Shown in pieces: positions 55,514 through 64,000 of a stretch of 64,000 nt of DNA; the stretch's first letter is position 1, and every line of letters begins with the position of its first letter. The stretch covers positions 248,001 through 312,000 of the forward strand of contig CAWBUL010000008.1 of assembly GCA_963791885.1 (NCBI GenBank). The letters run 5' to 3'. The position numbers were made by a program, and so were the translations under genes. This stretch comes from CAVSUZ01 sp963791885 (GTDB taxonomy: Bacteria; Pseudomonadota; Alphaproteobacteria; Acetobacterales; Acetobacteraceae). The notes below the pieces were generated by a model, which ran no database searches, was not told where the DNA came from, and saw only the letters and a list, made by a program, of their open reading frames with translations.

Positions 55514-56743
55514 TCAGCTGTGCCCCTCGGCGGCGCAGGTCGCGAGCATCGCCTCATCTGGCGGATCGACCTGCACGATATCGAACACGTTCATATCGTT
55601 TGGATCGGTCGTAAAGCGGCTGTTGAGAATGAGCATCGACTGCACGGATTGGTGGTCACAAGGCCGATAATATTGGGGGCCTTTGTAGAGATCATACTTC
55701 ATCCCCTCGAGCACCTGCGCCACTTTGTCGGACTGACTGCTGTTCGCATGTTTCGCGGCGGTGAGCAGCGTCATGACCCCTGCATAGCCGAGCGCACCGT
55801 AAGACGAGGGGACGAGGCCGTCGTTCATGGCGCGGAAGGCATCGTTAAAAGCGCGTGCGCTGGGAATCTTATCTTCGAGGAGCCAGTAATAGGCGGCACC
55901 CCCTAGGATGTCATTGTATGGCTCCGCGCCAAGCTCCAGCCGGGCGGTAAAGTCGATAACTGGAGCGATGAGCTTCATGCTGTTCTTCAACTGCATCCAG
56001 GTGGCTTGCTGAATGGCATTACGCTGATCGGCACCGAAGTTGCAGAGCAGGAGGACGTTGGGCTTGGCGGCGGCGATCTCTTCAAGGTACGGACGGAAAT
56101 CGATGGTCCCCAGCGGGTGCCGAACGGTCGCGACCACCTGTACACCCAGCGGTGCACCAGCCTCCTGGAAGCCGTTCACCAACTCGTTGCCAAAAGCATA
56201 ATCAGCGGCCAGGAAGGCGACACGCCTGACGTAGCGGTTGAAAACATATTTACCAACGCTCTGCGCCGTCATGTGGGGTGTTGGTGCTTCGTGGAAAGTG
56301 TAGGGACTCCAGTCCGGAAGCGCGACGATCCTGTCAGACTCGCTGATAGAGTTGAACACGACCTTCGCAGATTTCGTGATCTGATTTATGGCGAGCTGAA
56401 CGGAAGCCGAGAGCCCGCCGGTAATGAAGTTGGCGTTATCCTTTTGGATCAGATCGCGAGTGACTTCCGCCGCGCGGCCTGGATCAAGTTCGTCATCACG
56501 GGTCAGCAGCTCGGCCGTTTGTCCGTTCAGCCCGCCTGCCATATTAAACTGAGCGACGCCGACATGCGCGCCGCGGAGCATGTCGAGTGCTTCTTCCTGA
56601 TAGGGGCCGGTGAGTGGGATAGGGAAGCCGATGCGAATCGGCGTGGCTGCTTTGGCACGGATAAACGGTGCCGAAAGGGCCGAGAGCGCCAGAGTTCCGC
56701 CAACGAGGCTTCGACGAGACAGGGCGCAGTTTTTTACGGACAT
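55514..56743 (-). CDS. ABC-type substrate-binding protein, branched-chain amino acid family
   Basis: 409 residues from ATG 56743, after GGGAGGA. Tat-like signal (SRRSLVGGTLALSALSAPFI), then a type I periplasmic binding fold: IRIGFPIPLTGPYQEEALDM, LIQKDNANFITGGLSASVQL, ADYAFGNELVNGFQEAGAPL. No permease or ATPase gene is nearby; the partner is instead the cytochrome c gene just upstream. Binding proteins paired this way often work with periplasmic quinoprotein dehydrogenases, but none is seen here. Confidence 0.88.
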   Translation of the reverse strand: MSVKNCALSRRSLVGGTLALSALSAPFIRAKAATPIRIGFPIPLTGPYQEEALDMLRGAHVGVAQFNMAGGLNGQTAELLTRDDELDPGRAAEVTRDLIQKDNANFITGGLSASVQLAINQITKSAKVVFNSISESDRIVALPDWSPYTFHEAPTPHMTAQSVGKYVFNRYVRRVAFLAADYAFGNELVNGFQEAGAPLGVQVVATVRHPLGTIDFRPYLEEIAAAKPNVLLLCNFGADQRNAIQQATWMQLKNSMKLIAPVIDFTARLELGAEPYNDILGGAAYYWLLEDKIPSARAFNDAFRAMNDGLVPSSYGALGYAGVMTLLTAAKHANSSQSDKVAQVLEGMKYDLYKGPQYYRPCDHQSVQSMLILNSRFTTDPNDMNVFDIVQVDPPDEAMLATCAAEGHS

Positions 56744-56775
56744 CTTCTTATCCTCCCGGGGCAGCGGCGTTCTGG

Positions 56776-57168
56776 TCACCTTAGTGTCGCCAGATAAGCA
56801 ATGATGTCGGCCCGCTTTGTGGGATCCTTAAGTCCCCCGTAGGGCATTTTTGTTCCCGGAATGACTGTTTGCGGGGAGTTAAGGTATTTATCCAGGACCT
56901 CTGGGGTCCAGATAAGGTTCGCGTTCTTATTTGCCGTTGAATAGGCGTAGCCTGGTTCAGAGCCGGTACGACGGCCAACGATGCCATACAGCGACGGACC
57001 GATCAGGGTTCGGCCCTGCTGGACCGAGTGACAGATGGCGCATTGCGAGCGAAAGACGCTCTGCCCTTCCTGCGGGTCGGCGGCCCGGGCGGAGGTGAGC
57101 GCGGACATACCCTGGAGAAGCAGGGCCGCGGCTAAACCAATTACGATAGACAGGCGCTGAGACATCAT
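56776..57168 (-). CDS. Class I c-type cytochrome
   Basis: 130 residues from ATG 57168 (GGGAG 10 bases before); ATG 57192 is an alternative. Signal peptide (LSIVIGLAAALLLQGMSALT), heme motif CAICHS, GPSLYGIVGRRTGSEPGYAY and the axial Met in GTKMPYGGLKDP: a cytochrome c2/c550-like monoheme protein of the periplasm. 32 bases ahead of the binding protein, probably one operon. A perfect FNR-type box lies 65-78 bases upstream of the start. Confidence 0.92.
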   Translation of the reverse strand: MMSQRLSIVIGLAAALLLQGMSALTSARAADPQEGQSVFRSQCAICHSVQQGRTLIGPSLYGIVGRRTGSEPGYAYSTANKNANLIWTPEVLDKYLNSPQTVIPGTKMPYGGLKDPTKRADIIAYLATLR

Positions 57169-57232
57169 CTTAGCGCAACTCCCTTTTGCCATATTCCTCG
57201 CGACGCCAGATCATAGAACAACCCGATGAGCA

Positions 57233-57246
57233 TTGATTAGGATCAA
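57233..57246. promoter_or_regulatory. FNR/FixK-type box ahead of the cytochrome c gene
   Basis: TTGAT-TAGG-ATCAA, a perfect match to the palindromic consensus TTGAT-N4-ATCAA. It sits between the cytochrome c start and the end of IS630 copy 3, a usual position for activation by an FNR- or FixK-type regulator under low oxygen. The Crp/Fnr gene at 5675 lacks the FNR cysteines; its binding site is unknown. Confidence 0.7.
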
Positions 57247-57284
57247 TATGCAATCGGACTGGCCTGGTACGCTTTGGCAGGCTA

Positions 57285-58422
57285 GTGCTCTGACTCATAC
57301 GGACGATGCAGGCAATCTTTCGAGCTTGGCAAGGATTGAGGCGGTGGCTGCGGTCCAGACGAATGGGCGTGGTTCTGCATTTCGCTCAGCGAGGTAAGTC
57401 TTAATGGCAGCCTGCAGGCTGACGAGGGAGTGGAAGCTGCCGCGCCGGATGCGTTGTCGGGTAAGAGCGGAGAAGAAGGTCTCCACCGCGTTCAGCCATG
57501 ACCCGGAGGTTGGCGTGAAGTGGAAGGTCCATCGGTCATGGCGTGCCAGCCAGGCCTGTACCTTTCGGTGCCGGTGGGTGGCGTAGTTGTCGACGACCGC
57601 ATGGACCAACTTGCCGGACGGCACCTCGCGTTCGACGGCATTGAGGAAGCGGATGAACTCCTCGTGCCGGTGTCGCTGCATGCAGCGACCGATCACCGTA
57701 CCCTTCAGCACGTTCAATGCGGCGAACAACGTCGTCGTTCCATGGCGTTTGTAGTCGTGGGTCATGGTGCCGCAGCGGCCGGGTTTCAGCGGCAGTCCAG
57801 GCTGGGTACGGTCGAGCGCCTGGATTTGGCTCTTTTCGTCGATCGACAGCACCACCGCATGGGCGGGCGGATCGAGATAAAGGCCGATGATATCCGCCAT
57901 TTTCTCAGCGAACTGCGGATCACGCGAGCGCTTGAAGCTGCGCACGCGGTGCGGCTGGAGTTGGTGCGCCGCCCAGATGCGCTGCACCGAGCGCAGAGAC
58001 ATGGCGGTGGCGTTTGCCATGGCTCGCCCGGTCCAATACGTGGTCCCAGGGGGCGGCTCGCCACACGTGAGCGCCACGACGTGCGCCACTTTATCGGCCG
58101 GGATCGGTCGTTTGCCGGGCTTGCGCGTCTTGTCACGCAGCAACCCGTCGGGACCTTCCTCGGCAAAACGCTGCTGCCAGCGCCAGACCATGGGGCGGCT
58201 GACGCTGATCTCTTTCGCCACATGTTGCACCGGCCGACCACTGGCCGAGGCCAGAACGACTCTGGCTCGCTCGATGTATTTGCCCGCTCGGTTGCGATCC
58301 GATGCTATTGCCTTAAGCCGCTTCCTGTCTGCCGCGCTCAACAACACGCATACTGTCTGTGCCATGCTCACAGAATCGCATGGCAACCGCATGTTGTGAA
58401 TCGATAGAATGCGTCAGAGCAC
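57285..58422 (-). mobile_element. IS630-family element type B, copy 3 (complete, inverted)
   Basis: 1,138 bases, ends GTGCTCTGAC / GTCAGAGCAC, flanked by TA at 57283-57284 and 58423-58424. Opposite orientation to copies 1 and 2, so the copies bracket the cytochrome c/binding-protein pair like a composite element. Confidence 0.9.
57295..58392 (-). CDS. IS630-family transposase, copy 3
   Basis: 365 residues, near-identical to copy 1 (differences include Asp/Asn at residue 6 and Tyr/Cys in MTHDYKRHG). Complete helix-turn-helix and DDE residues. Single frame, apparently functional. Confidence 0.92.
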   Translation of the reverse strand: MRLPCDSVSMAQTVCVLLSAADRKRLKAIASDRNRAGKYIERARVVLASASGRPVQHVAKEISVSRPMVWRWQQRFAEEGPDGLLRDKTRKPGKRPIPADKVAHVVALTCGEPPPGTTYWTGRAMANATAMSLRSVQRIWAAHQLQPHRVRSFKRSRDPQFAEKMADIIGLYLDPPAHAVVLSIDEKSQIQALDRTQPGLPLKPGRCGTMTHDYKRHGTTTLFAALNVLKGTVIGRCMQRHRHEEFIRFLNAVEREVPSGKLVHAVVDNYATHRHRKVQAWLARHDRWTFHFTPTSGSWLNAVETFFSALTRQRIRRGSFHSLVSLQAAIKTYLAERNAEPRPFVWTAATASILAKLERLPASSV

Positions 58423-58599
58423 TAGGGGGGCGTTAGCAGTGCTGCCGGCCTAATCATCTTTGTCCCCGGCTGAATTGTGACCACCGTGCTTTAAGAGTAA
58501 CAACGATAACTTTTCGAATATCCCTACTACTCTTTAGCCTTGACGCTCGTCAACGTTTGGCGGAGGGTTGAAAGACGCAGCCAAGGGGGCGAAAGCCCG

Positions 58600-60054
58600 A
58601 TGCGGCAGATTCTTCGGGTGCGGCAGGTTCTGCGGAAGTTGGACCTTGTCATTGCTTGGATTGTCGTTGGCGCAGTTATCGGGGGCGTAGTCATTTTTGT
58701 GCCTCCGCCGCGTCAAGCGAACGCACTTCCAGCGTTCGCCGCGCAAACGGGGTTGCCCTGCACAGCGTGCCATATCGGTGGTTTTGGGCCGCAACTCACG
58801 CCCACAGGGCGGGCATTCAAGATTGGCGGCTACACGCAGTCCGGCGGGCAGGGCTGGGAAGCCAATGTTCCGCTTTCTGCCATGGCGGTCGGGTCGTTTA
58901 CGCGCACGAGCGCGGATTTGCCCTCGGATCAGGTAACCAATCATTATGATGTTAATAACAACTGGGCTTTCGATGCCACGAGCATCTTTATTGCGGGCCG
59001 AGTGACTGACAACACGGGAGGATTTATTCAGCTCACATATTCAGATATTCCCAATGCTTCTCACGTCGACAATACGGACCTCGTGCCGTACACAACCTTG
59101 TTGACCTTGTTCAAGAATGATCTCCGGGTCGGCGTGACGGTCAACAACAACCCGACCGTGCAGGACCCGTACAATTCTACTTTCGCCTGGGGTTTTCCCT
59201 ATGTCGCTTCAGGACTGGCGCCGACACCGGCCGCCAACCCGATTCTGGTGAGTGCCTTCGCGGCCAACTCGATCGGGATAACCGCTTATGCCTGGTACAA
59301 CGAACACCTTTACCTCGAGGCAGGCGGGTATGAGACGATGGGGCCGACGGCTCTCGCAAAGTTCGGCGAAGCGCTGGCCGTGGGAGCCAGTCAGAAGATC
59401 ATGCCATATGTCAGGGCCGCTTATGAGTGGGACTGGGCGAACAACGCGGCATGGCTTGGCGGAATTTACATGTCTTCTAATGTGAACCCGGCGACGAGTC
59501 CGTTTGAAGCGACCGGAGATTACGGGCGCGACTTTTATGCCGACTACGGAGTAGATTTCGGATACCAGTTCCTTGGGACCGGCACCAATATTTTTGCCGT
59601 GCAAGGCATCTATGTGTATGAGAATCAAAACCTTGTCGGCACGGCAACGCAATTCAACAACAGCAATGGAACGGACTTTGGTTCAAAGTACGGCCTTAAC
59701 CAGTTCAGGATCAACGGCTCTTATTGGTACCAGAATACGTACGGCCTAACTCTGGCCTGGCAAAAGACCTGGGGACCTGCCAATCCGGTGTTGTATTTGT
59801 CTCCGGCTTACGGGGGGTCTGACGTGACCGGGAGCGCTAACAGCAAGCCGAACAGCAACGCCTTCATCCTGGAGGCTGACTGGGTCCCGTTCGGCAAGCA
59901 GGATTCATGGCTACACCCCTGGGCCAACCTCAAGCTGGGATTGCAGTACGTGATCTACACGCAGTTCAACGGGGGCACGACGAACTACGATGGATTTGGC
60001 CGTAATGCCTCCGACAACAATACGCTATACATGTTTGCTTGGCTGGCATTCTGA
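58600..60054 (+). CDS. Monoheme cytochrome-porin fusion, Cyc2-like outer-membrane protein
   Basis: 484 residues from ATG 58600. A long signal/anchor (LVIAWIVVGAVIGGVVIFV) ends at about residue 43, followed by ALPAFAAQTGLPCTACHIGG: a c-heme CXXCH right at the mature N-terminus, in the context (FA.QTG..C..CH ... G..FK..GYT) typical of Cyc2-type fused cytochrome-porins. The remaining roughly 400 residues are alternating aromatic beta strands with Asn/Gly/Thr-rich turns and end in the aromatic FAWLAF, as for an outer-membrane barrel. Cyc2 oxidises iron(II) outside the cell in acidophiles. Relatives exist with unknown function, so iron oxidation is only a hypothesis. Confidence 0.75.
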   Translation: MRQILRVRQVLRKLDLVIAWIVVGAVIGGVVIFVPPPRQANALPAFAAQTGLPCTACHIGGFGPQLTPTGRAFKIGGYTQSGGQGWEANVPLSAMAVGSFTRTSADLPSDQVTNHYDVNNNWAFDATSIFIAGRVTDNTGGFIQLTYSDIPNASHVDNTDLVPYTTLLTLFKNDLRVGVTVNNNPTVQDPYNSTFAWGFPYVASGLAPTPAANPILVSAFAANSIGITAYAWYNEHLYLEAGGYETMGPTALAKFGEALAVGASQKIMPYVRAAYEWDWANNAAWLGGIYMSSNVNPATSPFEATGDYGRDFYADYGVDFGYQFLGTGTNIFAVQGIYVYENQNLVGTATQFNNSNGTDFGSKYGLNQFRINGSYWYQNTYGLTLAWQKTWGPANPVLYLSPAYGGSDVTGSANSKPNSNAFILEADWVPFGKQDSWLHPWANLKLGLQYVIYTQFNGGTTNYDGFGRNASDNNTLYMFAWLAF

Positions 60055-60261
60055 GGGCCAAGGCCGCCCGCTGCCACCTGGCCGTGCCAGCTGGCGCACT
60101 GTCGCGCTCGACTAACGCCTTCAGCATCCCACACCATATCGGATTTCTCCTAGACGCCCATTAGCGCCTGCGCCTCGGCGACAAGCATGCAAGATGGCAC
60201 CCGTCCCGGCACCCTTCGTCGCGACAAACCTTGCACCTCCGGCTGAACCAAGGAGAGCGAC

Positions 60262-60502
60262 GTGGCAGCACGCAAAGACGTCGACGTGGCGGTGATCGGG
60301 GCGGGAACCGCCGGTTTGGCGGCACGCCGGGCCGCGGCCGAAGCAGGTGCCCGCACGCTACTGATCGAAGCAGGACCGTGGGGAACCACCTGCGTCCGCG
60401 CCGGCTGCATGCCGTCCAAGCTCCTGCTGACCGCAGCACGCGCCGCCCACGCGGTCCGGCGCGCGCCGGAGTTCGGCATCATGGCCCGCTTAACCGTGGC
60501 TC
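60262..60502 (+). pseudogene. Dihydrolipoamide dehydrogenase-like, 5' fragment only
   Basis: Starts at GTG 60262 after AAGGAG. FAD-binding VAVIGAGTAGLAARRAAAEA and the redox-active disulfide CVRAGCMPSK are intact for about 75 residues, then similarity ends at APEFGIM near 60485 and the frame wanders to 60702. The NAD-binding and dimer domains (about 390 residues) are absent; pepN's 3' end follows on the other strand. A deletion between the two genes is the likely cause. Confidence 0.75.
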
Positions 60503-63125
60503 CTACGAAGCTCGCTGAAACGAAGCGCCCAGGCTCCGCCCGACCATCTCCCCGGTATTGCGGCTCAACCCCGGACGCTCGGCTATCCGGCGCAACTGCG
60601 CCTGCATCAGCGCCTGCCGGGTGGCATCGAATCGGCGCCACTGCCCCAACGGCGAGACCATCCGCGCGGCAACCTGCGGATTGCTGGCATCCAGCCAGAT
60701 GATGGTGTCGGCCAGGAACGCGTAGCCGGCGCCGGACGCATCATGGAACCGCACCTGATTGCCGGCGAACGCGCCCACCAGGGCACGCACGCGGTTGGGA
60801 TTGCGGGCATCGAAGTCGGGATGGCGTTGCAGGACACGCACGGCTTCCAGCGTATCCGGCAGAGGCGAACTCGCCTGAAATCGCGAACCACTTGTCCAGC
60901 ACCAGGGCATCGTCGCGCCAGGCGCGATGGAACGCGGCCAGCGCCTCGGCACGCTCCGGACAGTCGACGGTGGAAAGCGCACCCAGGCCGGCAAGCCGGT
61001 CGGTCATGTTCTGCGCTGTATCGAATTGCGCCTTGGCCAGTCGCACGCCCTCGGCGTTGCCGCCCCTGATCAGGTAACCGAGGCAGGTGTTGCGCAGCGC
61101 CCGCCGGCCGATGGCTGCACCGTCGACCGTGTAGGGTCCATTGTCTCTCAGCCGGTCATACGTCGCGCGCAGGTCCTCGCGCAGCGCATCGGCGATAGCC
61201 AGCGCCGCCGCGTCCCGGGCCGCGTGGATGTTGCCCACATCCACCACGTCCATCGCATCTGCCAGCGTTCCTTCGGTTGGCAGCAGCATGGCTTCGGCGG
61301 CAAAGGCATGATCTTCATCGGCGCGAGACAGCGCGCTGCGCGCCGCTTCGACCACGCCTGGATCCAGCGTGGGCCGCTCTCCGCCCGCGTAAGCCGCCGC
61401 CATCTCCAGCAGACGCTGCGTCGCGTATTGCTGGCCCGCATCCCAGCGCACGAAAGGATCGGAATCCCGCGCGGCCAGCAGCCGCAGTGCCGTGTCGGAC
61501 ACACCCGAGAGCTTCACGGGCGCGGAGAACTCGCGGAACAAAGACGGTGCCGGCCGCGAGGCCACACCCTCGAACACGAAGTCCTGCCGCGTCCGGGTCA
61601 GCATCAGCATGCGCGTGGGCGAGTTCGCACCGTCCTCCGTCACCAGCCCCGCCGCCACGGGAATCACCAGGGGCATTTTCTCCGGCTGTCCGGGTGTCGG
61701 CTTCGTGTGCTGCGACAGCGTCAGCGTGTAGCGGCGCGCGGCTGGATCATAGGAGTCCGCGACCGAGACCTCGGGCGTACCCGCCTGGTGATACCAGCGC
61801 TTGAAGTCGGTCAGATCGACTCCCGACGCGTCGGCCATCGCCGCGACGAAGTCGTCGATCGTCACCGCCTGATTGTCATGGCGCTCGAAATACAAATCCA
61901 TGCCGCGGCGGAAGGCGTCGCGCCCGATGATCGTCGCCATCATGCGGATGACTTCGGCGCCCTTGTTATACACCGTAGCGGTGTAGAAATTGTCGATCGC
62001 CACGTAGCTGTCCGGCTGCACCGGATGCGCCAGCGGCCCGGCATCCTCGCGGAACTGCGCCGCCCGCAGCACGCGCACATCGCCGATCCGCTTCACCGCA
62101 CGGGATCCCTGGTCCATCGAGAATTCCTGGTCGCGATAAACCGTGAGACCTTCCTTCAACGACAACTGAAACCAGTCACGGCAGGTGACGCGATCGCCGG
62201 TCCAGTTGTGGAAATACTCGTGGGCGATGACCGTCTCGATGCCCTGATAGTCGCCGTCCGTGGCTGTTTCGGGCTTGGCCAGCACGTATTTGGTATTGAA
62301 GACATTCAGGCCCTTGTTCTCCATCGCCCCCATGTTGAAGTCGGACACGGCGGCGATGTTGAAGACGTCGAGGTCGTATTCCAGGCCGAAGCGCTCCTCG
62401 TCCCAGCGCATCGACTTGATCAGCGAGCGCATCGCATGCTCGCAGCGATCCTCGTCGCCGCGGCGAACGTAAATGCCCAGCGCGACCTCGCGGCCGGAAC
62501 GCGTGACGAAGTGGTCGCGGACTGCGACCAGATCTCCGGCGACGAGCGCGAACAGATAACTCGGCTTGGGATGCGGATCGGTCCAGGTGATGCGGTGGCG
62601 TCCATTGCCCGCATCTTCGAGTGCGCCCGGGTTGCCGTTCGACAGCATCACCGGGCAGGCGCTCCTGTCCGCCGTAATGGTCGCCGTGTAGCGCGCCATC
62701 ACATCCGGCCGGTCGGGGAAGTACGTGATGCGGCGGAACCCTTCCGCCTCGCACTGGGTGAAGAAGGCACCGTTGGAGACATACAGGCCGGACAGTTCCG
62801 TGTTGTCCTGCGGCGCGATGCGCGTTTCGATCTCCAGCACGAAGGCATCGGGCAGATCGGCGATGACGAGATTGCCGTCCTCAAGCTGATAGCGGTTCGG
62901 CCCAGCCGCGACGCCATCGATGGCCAGACGCAGAACCGGCTGGCCGTTGCCGTCCAGTTGCAAGGGCCCGTTCGGCGCCCCCGCCGGGTTGCGGCGCATC
63001 CTCAGGCGCGAACGCACGATGGTTGCGGCCGGATCCAGATCGAAGCCGAGATCCACTTGGTCGACCAAAAAGGCCGGGGGCCGATAGTCCTGAAGCCGTG
63101 TCTCCTGCTGCGCCGTCTCCGCCAT
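60503..63125 (-). pseudogene. pepN: Aminopeptidase N (M1 family), one-base frameshift near the C-terminus
   Basis: Starts at ATG 63125. Contains the exopeptidase motif GAMENKGLNVF and the zinc site VIAHEYFHNWTGD, so catalytic parts are intact. At DKWFAI the frame changes; removing one A from the plus-strand triplet 60878-60880 joins it to QASSPLPDTLEAVRVLQRHP and the normal C-terminal helical domain to RNTGEMVGRSLG. Rejoined length is about 874 residues, as in E. coli PepN. Probably an assembly or sequencing slip in a run; if real, the last 115 or so residues are lost. Confidence 0.85.
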
Positions 63126-63127
63126 GT

Positions 63128-64000
63128 TTAGAGCTCCGGGCCGATTGCCTCCCGATAACTCTTCAGCGCCGCCAGATGATCCGCCGTGGTATGGCCGGAA
63201 ATGCGCTTGTGATGCCGGCGGTTGAACGTGGTGGTCAGGCAGAGATGCGTCGCACCCGCACGCTTCCAGAACGCCGCCTCCTTACGCCAGTCTTCCGGTG
63301 TGCCGCTGCCGCAGGAGGTCCAGACCTCGATCCCCACGGCCAGCGGATCGCGGCCTGCCTTGCGCGTCAGCTCTCGCAGTTCGTCAAAGATGCGCAGCGC
63401 CTCATCGTCCGGCGAATAGGCGTTGGGCATCCAGCCGTCACCCCAGCGGGCGATGCGCGGCAGCGTGCGTTCATGATGACCGCCGAACCAGATGGGCACT
63501 TTGCCGGAGGATGGGCGCGGATTGATCCCGGCATCCTCGATACGGTGGTACTTCCCCTCGAAACTCACATGCGGCTCCGCCCACAGCTTCTGCATCACCT
63601 GCACCTGCTCTTCCGAGCGGCGGCCGCGGTTATGGAAGTCTTCGCCGAGAGCGATGAACTCCGCCTCGTTCCAGCCGACGCCGATGCCTAGACGGAAGCG
63701 GGCGCCGCACAGCACATCCAGGCACGCCGCCTGCTTTGCCACCAGCGCCGTCTGCCGCTGCGGCAGGATCAGCACGCCCGTGGCGAAGCCCAGCTTTGTC
63801 GTGCAGCCGGCAAGAAATCCGAACAGCACGAATGGATCGTGGAACAGGTCAGTTGACGTGTTCCGGGTCATGTCCCAGCCGGGCCGGCTTCCCGGATTCA
63901 CGCCCAGCACATGATCCGGCGCCTCAATGAAATGGTATCCCATACCTTCCATCGTTTGCGCGTAGTCGCGCACGGCCGCCGGATCGGGGCCAATGTCGTT
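63128..64000 (-). CDS. Luciferase-like flavin-dependent oxidoreductase, partial
   Basis: Enters from the right edge, so the N-terminus is missing. TIM-barrel LLM fold: LGFATGVLILPQRQTALVAK, FRLGIGVGWNEAEFIALGED and VPIWFGGHHERTLPRIARWG are typical of the F420/FMN-dependent TIGR03619-type group. Stop lies 2 bases before pepN's start, so they may be cotranscribed. Substrate unknown. Confidence 0.85.
   Translation of the reverse strand, partial: NDIGPDPAAVRDYAQTMEGMGYHFIEAPDHVLGVNPGSRPGWDMTRNTSTDLFHDPFVLFGFLAGCTTKLGFATGVLILPQRQTALVAKQAACLDVLCGARFRLGIGVGWNEAEFIALGEDFHNRGRRSEEQVQVMQKLWAEPHVSFEGKYHRIEDAGINPRPSSGKVPIWFGGHHERTLPRIARWGDGWMPNAYSPDDEALRIFDELRELTRKAGRDPLAVGIEVWTSCGSGTPEDWRKEAAFWKRAGATHLCLTTTFNRRHHKRISGHTTADHLAALKSYREAIGPEL

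Noticed and set aside
60927..63131. A 734-codon open frame antisense to pepN
   Set aside because: No family features, Arg/His-rich composition typical of antisense frames in GC-rich genes; pepN on the other strand has full catalytic motifs.
1..64000. CRISPR arrays, tRNA or rRNA genes
   Set aside because: No regularly spaced direct repeats, cloverleaf-like sequences or conserved rRNA segments were recognised by eye.

Overview
The window is GC-rich DNA from an alphaproteobacterium, most probably of the family Acetobacteraceae. The basis is the composition, the gene families (Tim44/TimA-type protein, UbiK next to heptose epimerase and Lgt, COQ9/TetR-like protein and phasin beside ProC, HdeD and GntP, many IS630 elements) and typical ATGA/GTGA overlaps. 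I cannot name a species from sequence alone. No rRNA, tRNA or CRISPR array was seen.

Layout. 1-5.5 kb (minus): a peptide/nickel-type ABC importer (two permeases, two ATPases, binding protein running off the left edge) behind a Tim44-domain gene. 5.7-9.96 kb (plus): a Crp/Fnr regulator, an ECF sigma/anti-sigma pair, an exported protein, a cytochrome b561-like protein and a sulfite-oxidase-fold molybdoenzyme. This resembles an MsrP/MsrQ-like envelope redox-repair module. 10-11.3 kb: carboxymuconolactone decarboxylase-like and metallo-beta-lactamase-fold proteins. 11.6-20.3 kb is a decayed stretch: a broken M20 peptidase, a broken RND efflux adaptor and pump, and a 5'-truncated Mrp/Mbh-type antiporter operon joined directly to the pump remnant. 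20.3-23.4 kb: HdeD, a GntP permease and a patatin-like protein. 23.4-25.4 kb: a phosphodiesterase remnant and a membrane-protein gene split by an IS630 element.

26-29.7 kb holds a small exported protein and a phage-shock module (pspF divergent from pspABC-yccF) with a clear sigma-54 promoter. 29.9-35.8 kb: a DUF1028 protein, a chimeric NTPase/NTF2-like ORF and a ferric-iron-type ABC importer. 35.8-42.2 kb: a frameshifted alpha/beta-hydrolase, an RraA-like protein, a second ECF/anti-sigma pair behind a YceI gene, an enolase-superfamily enzyme and a small exported protein. 42.3-51.6 kb is mostly housekeeping: glgC-glgA, cupin, ppa, phasin, TetR/COQ9-like, proC, ybjN-like, ubiK, then divergent rfaD-lgt and a small exported protein.

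51.7-58.4 kb is an insertion-sequence island: two full and one rearranged copy of one IS630-family element, an IS701-like transposase, and between them a binding protein and c-type cytochrome behind a perfect FNR-type box. Beyond it lies a predicted outer-membrane cytochrome-porin fusion resembling Cyc2, then a truncated dihydrolipoamide dehydrogenase, a frameshifted pepN and a partial luciferase-like oxidoreductase.

The most interesting signals are: (i) GGAATA(A/T)-N14-CGT(C/A) motifs with identical spacing ahead of the first sigma gene, the exported protein of the first redox module and the yceI gene of the second module, suggesting a shared or cross-talking ECF regulon; (ii) the Cyc2-like cytochrome-porin beside an FNR-box cytochrome c; (iii) at least ten frameshifts or deletion junctions, which are either real genome decay or residual indel errors in the assembly. 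Frameshifts in otherwise intact housekeeping genes (pepN, pspC, the ABC permease) are single extra bases at short runs and could be sequencing errors. The RND/Mrp, NTPase/NTF2 and glyoxalase junctions cannot be explained that way.
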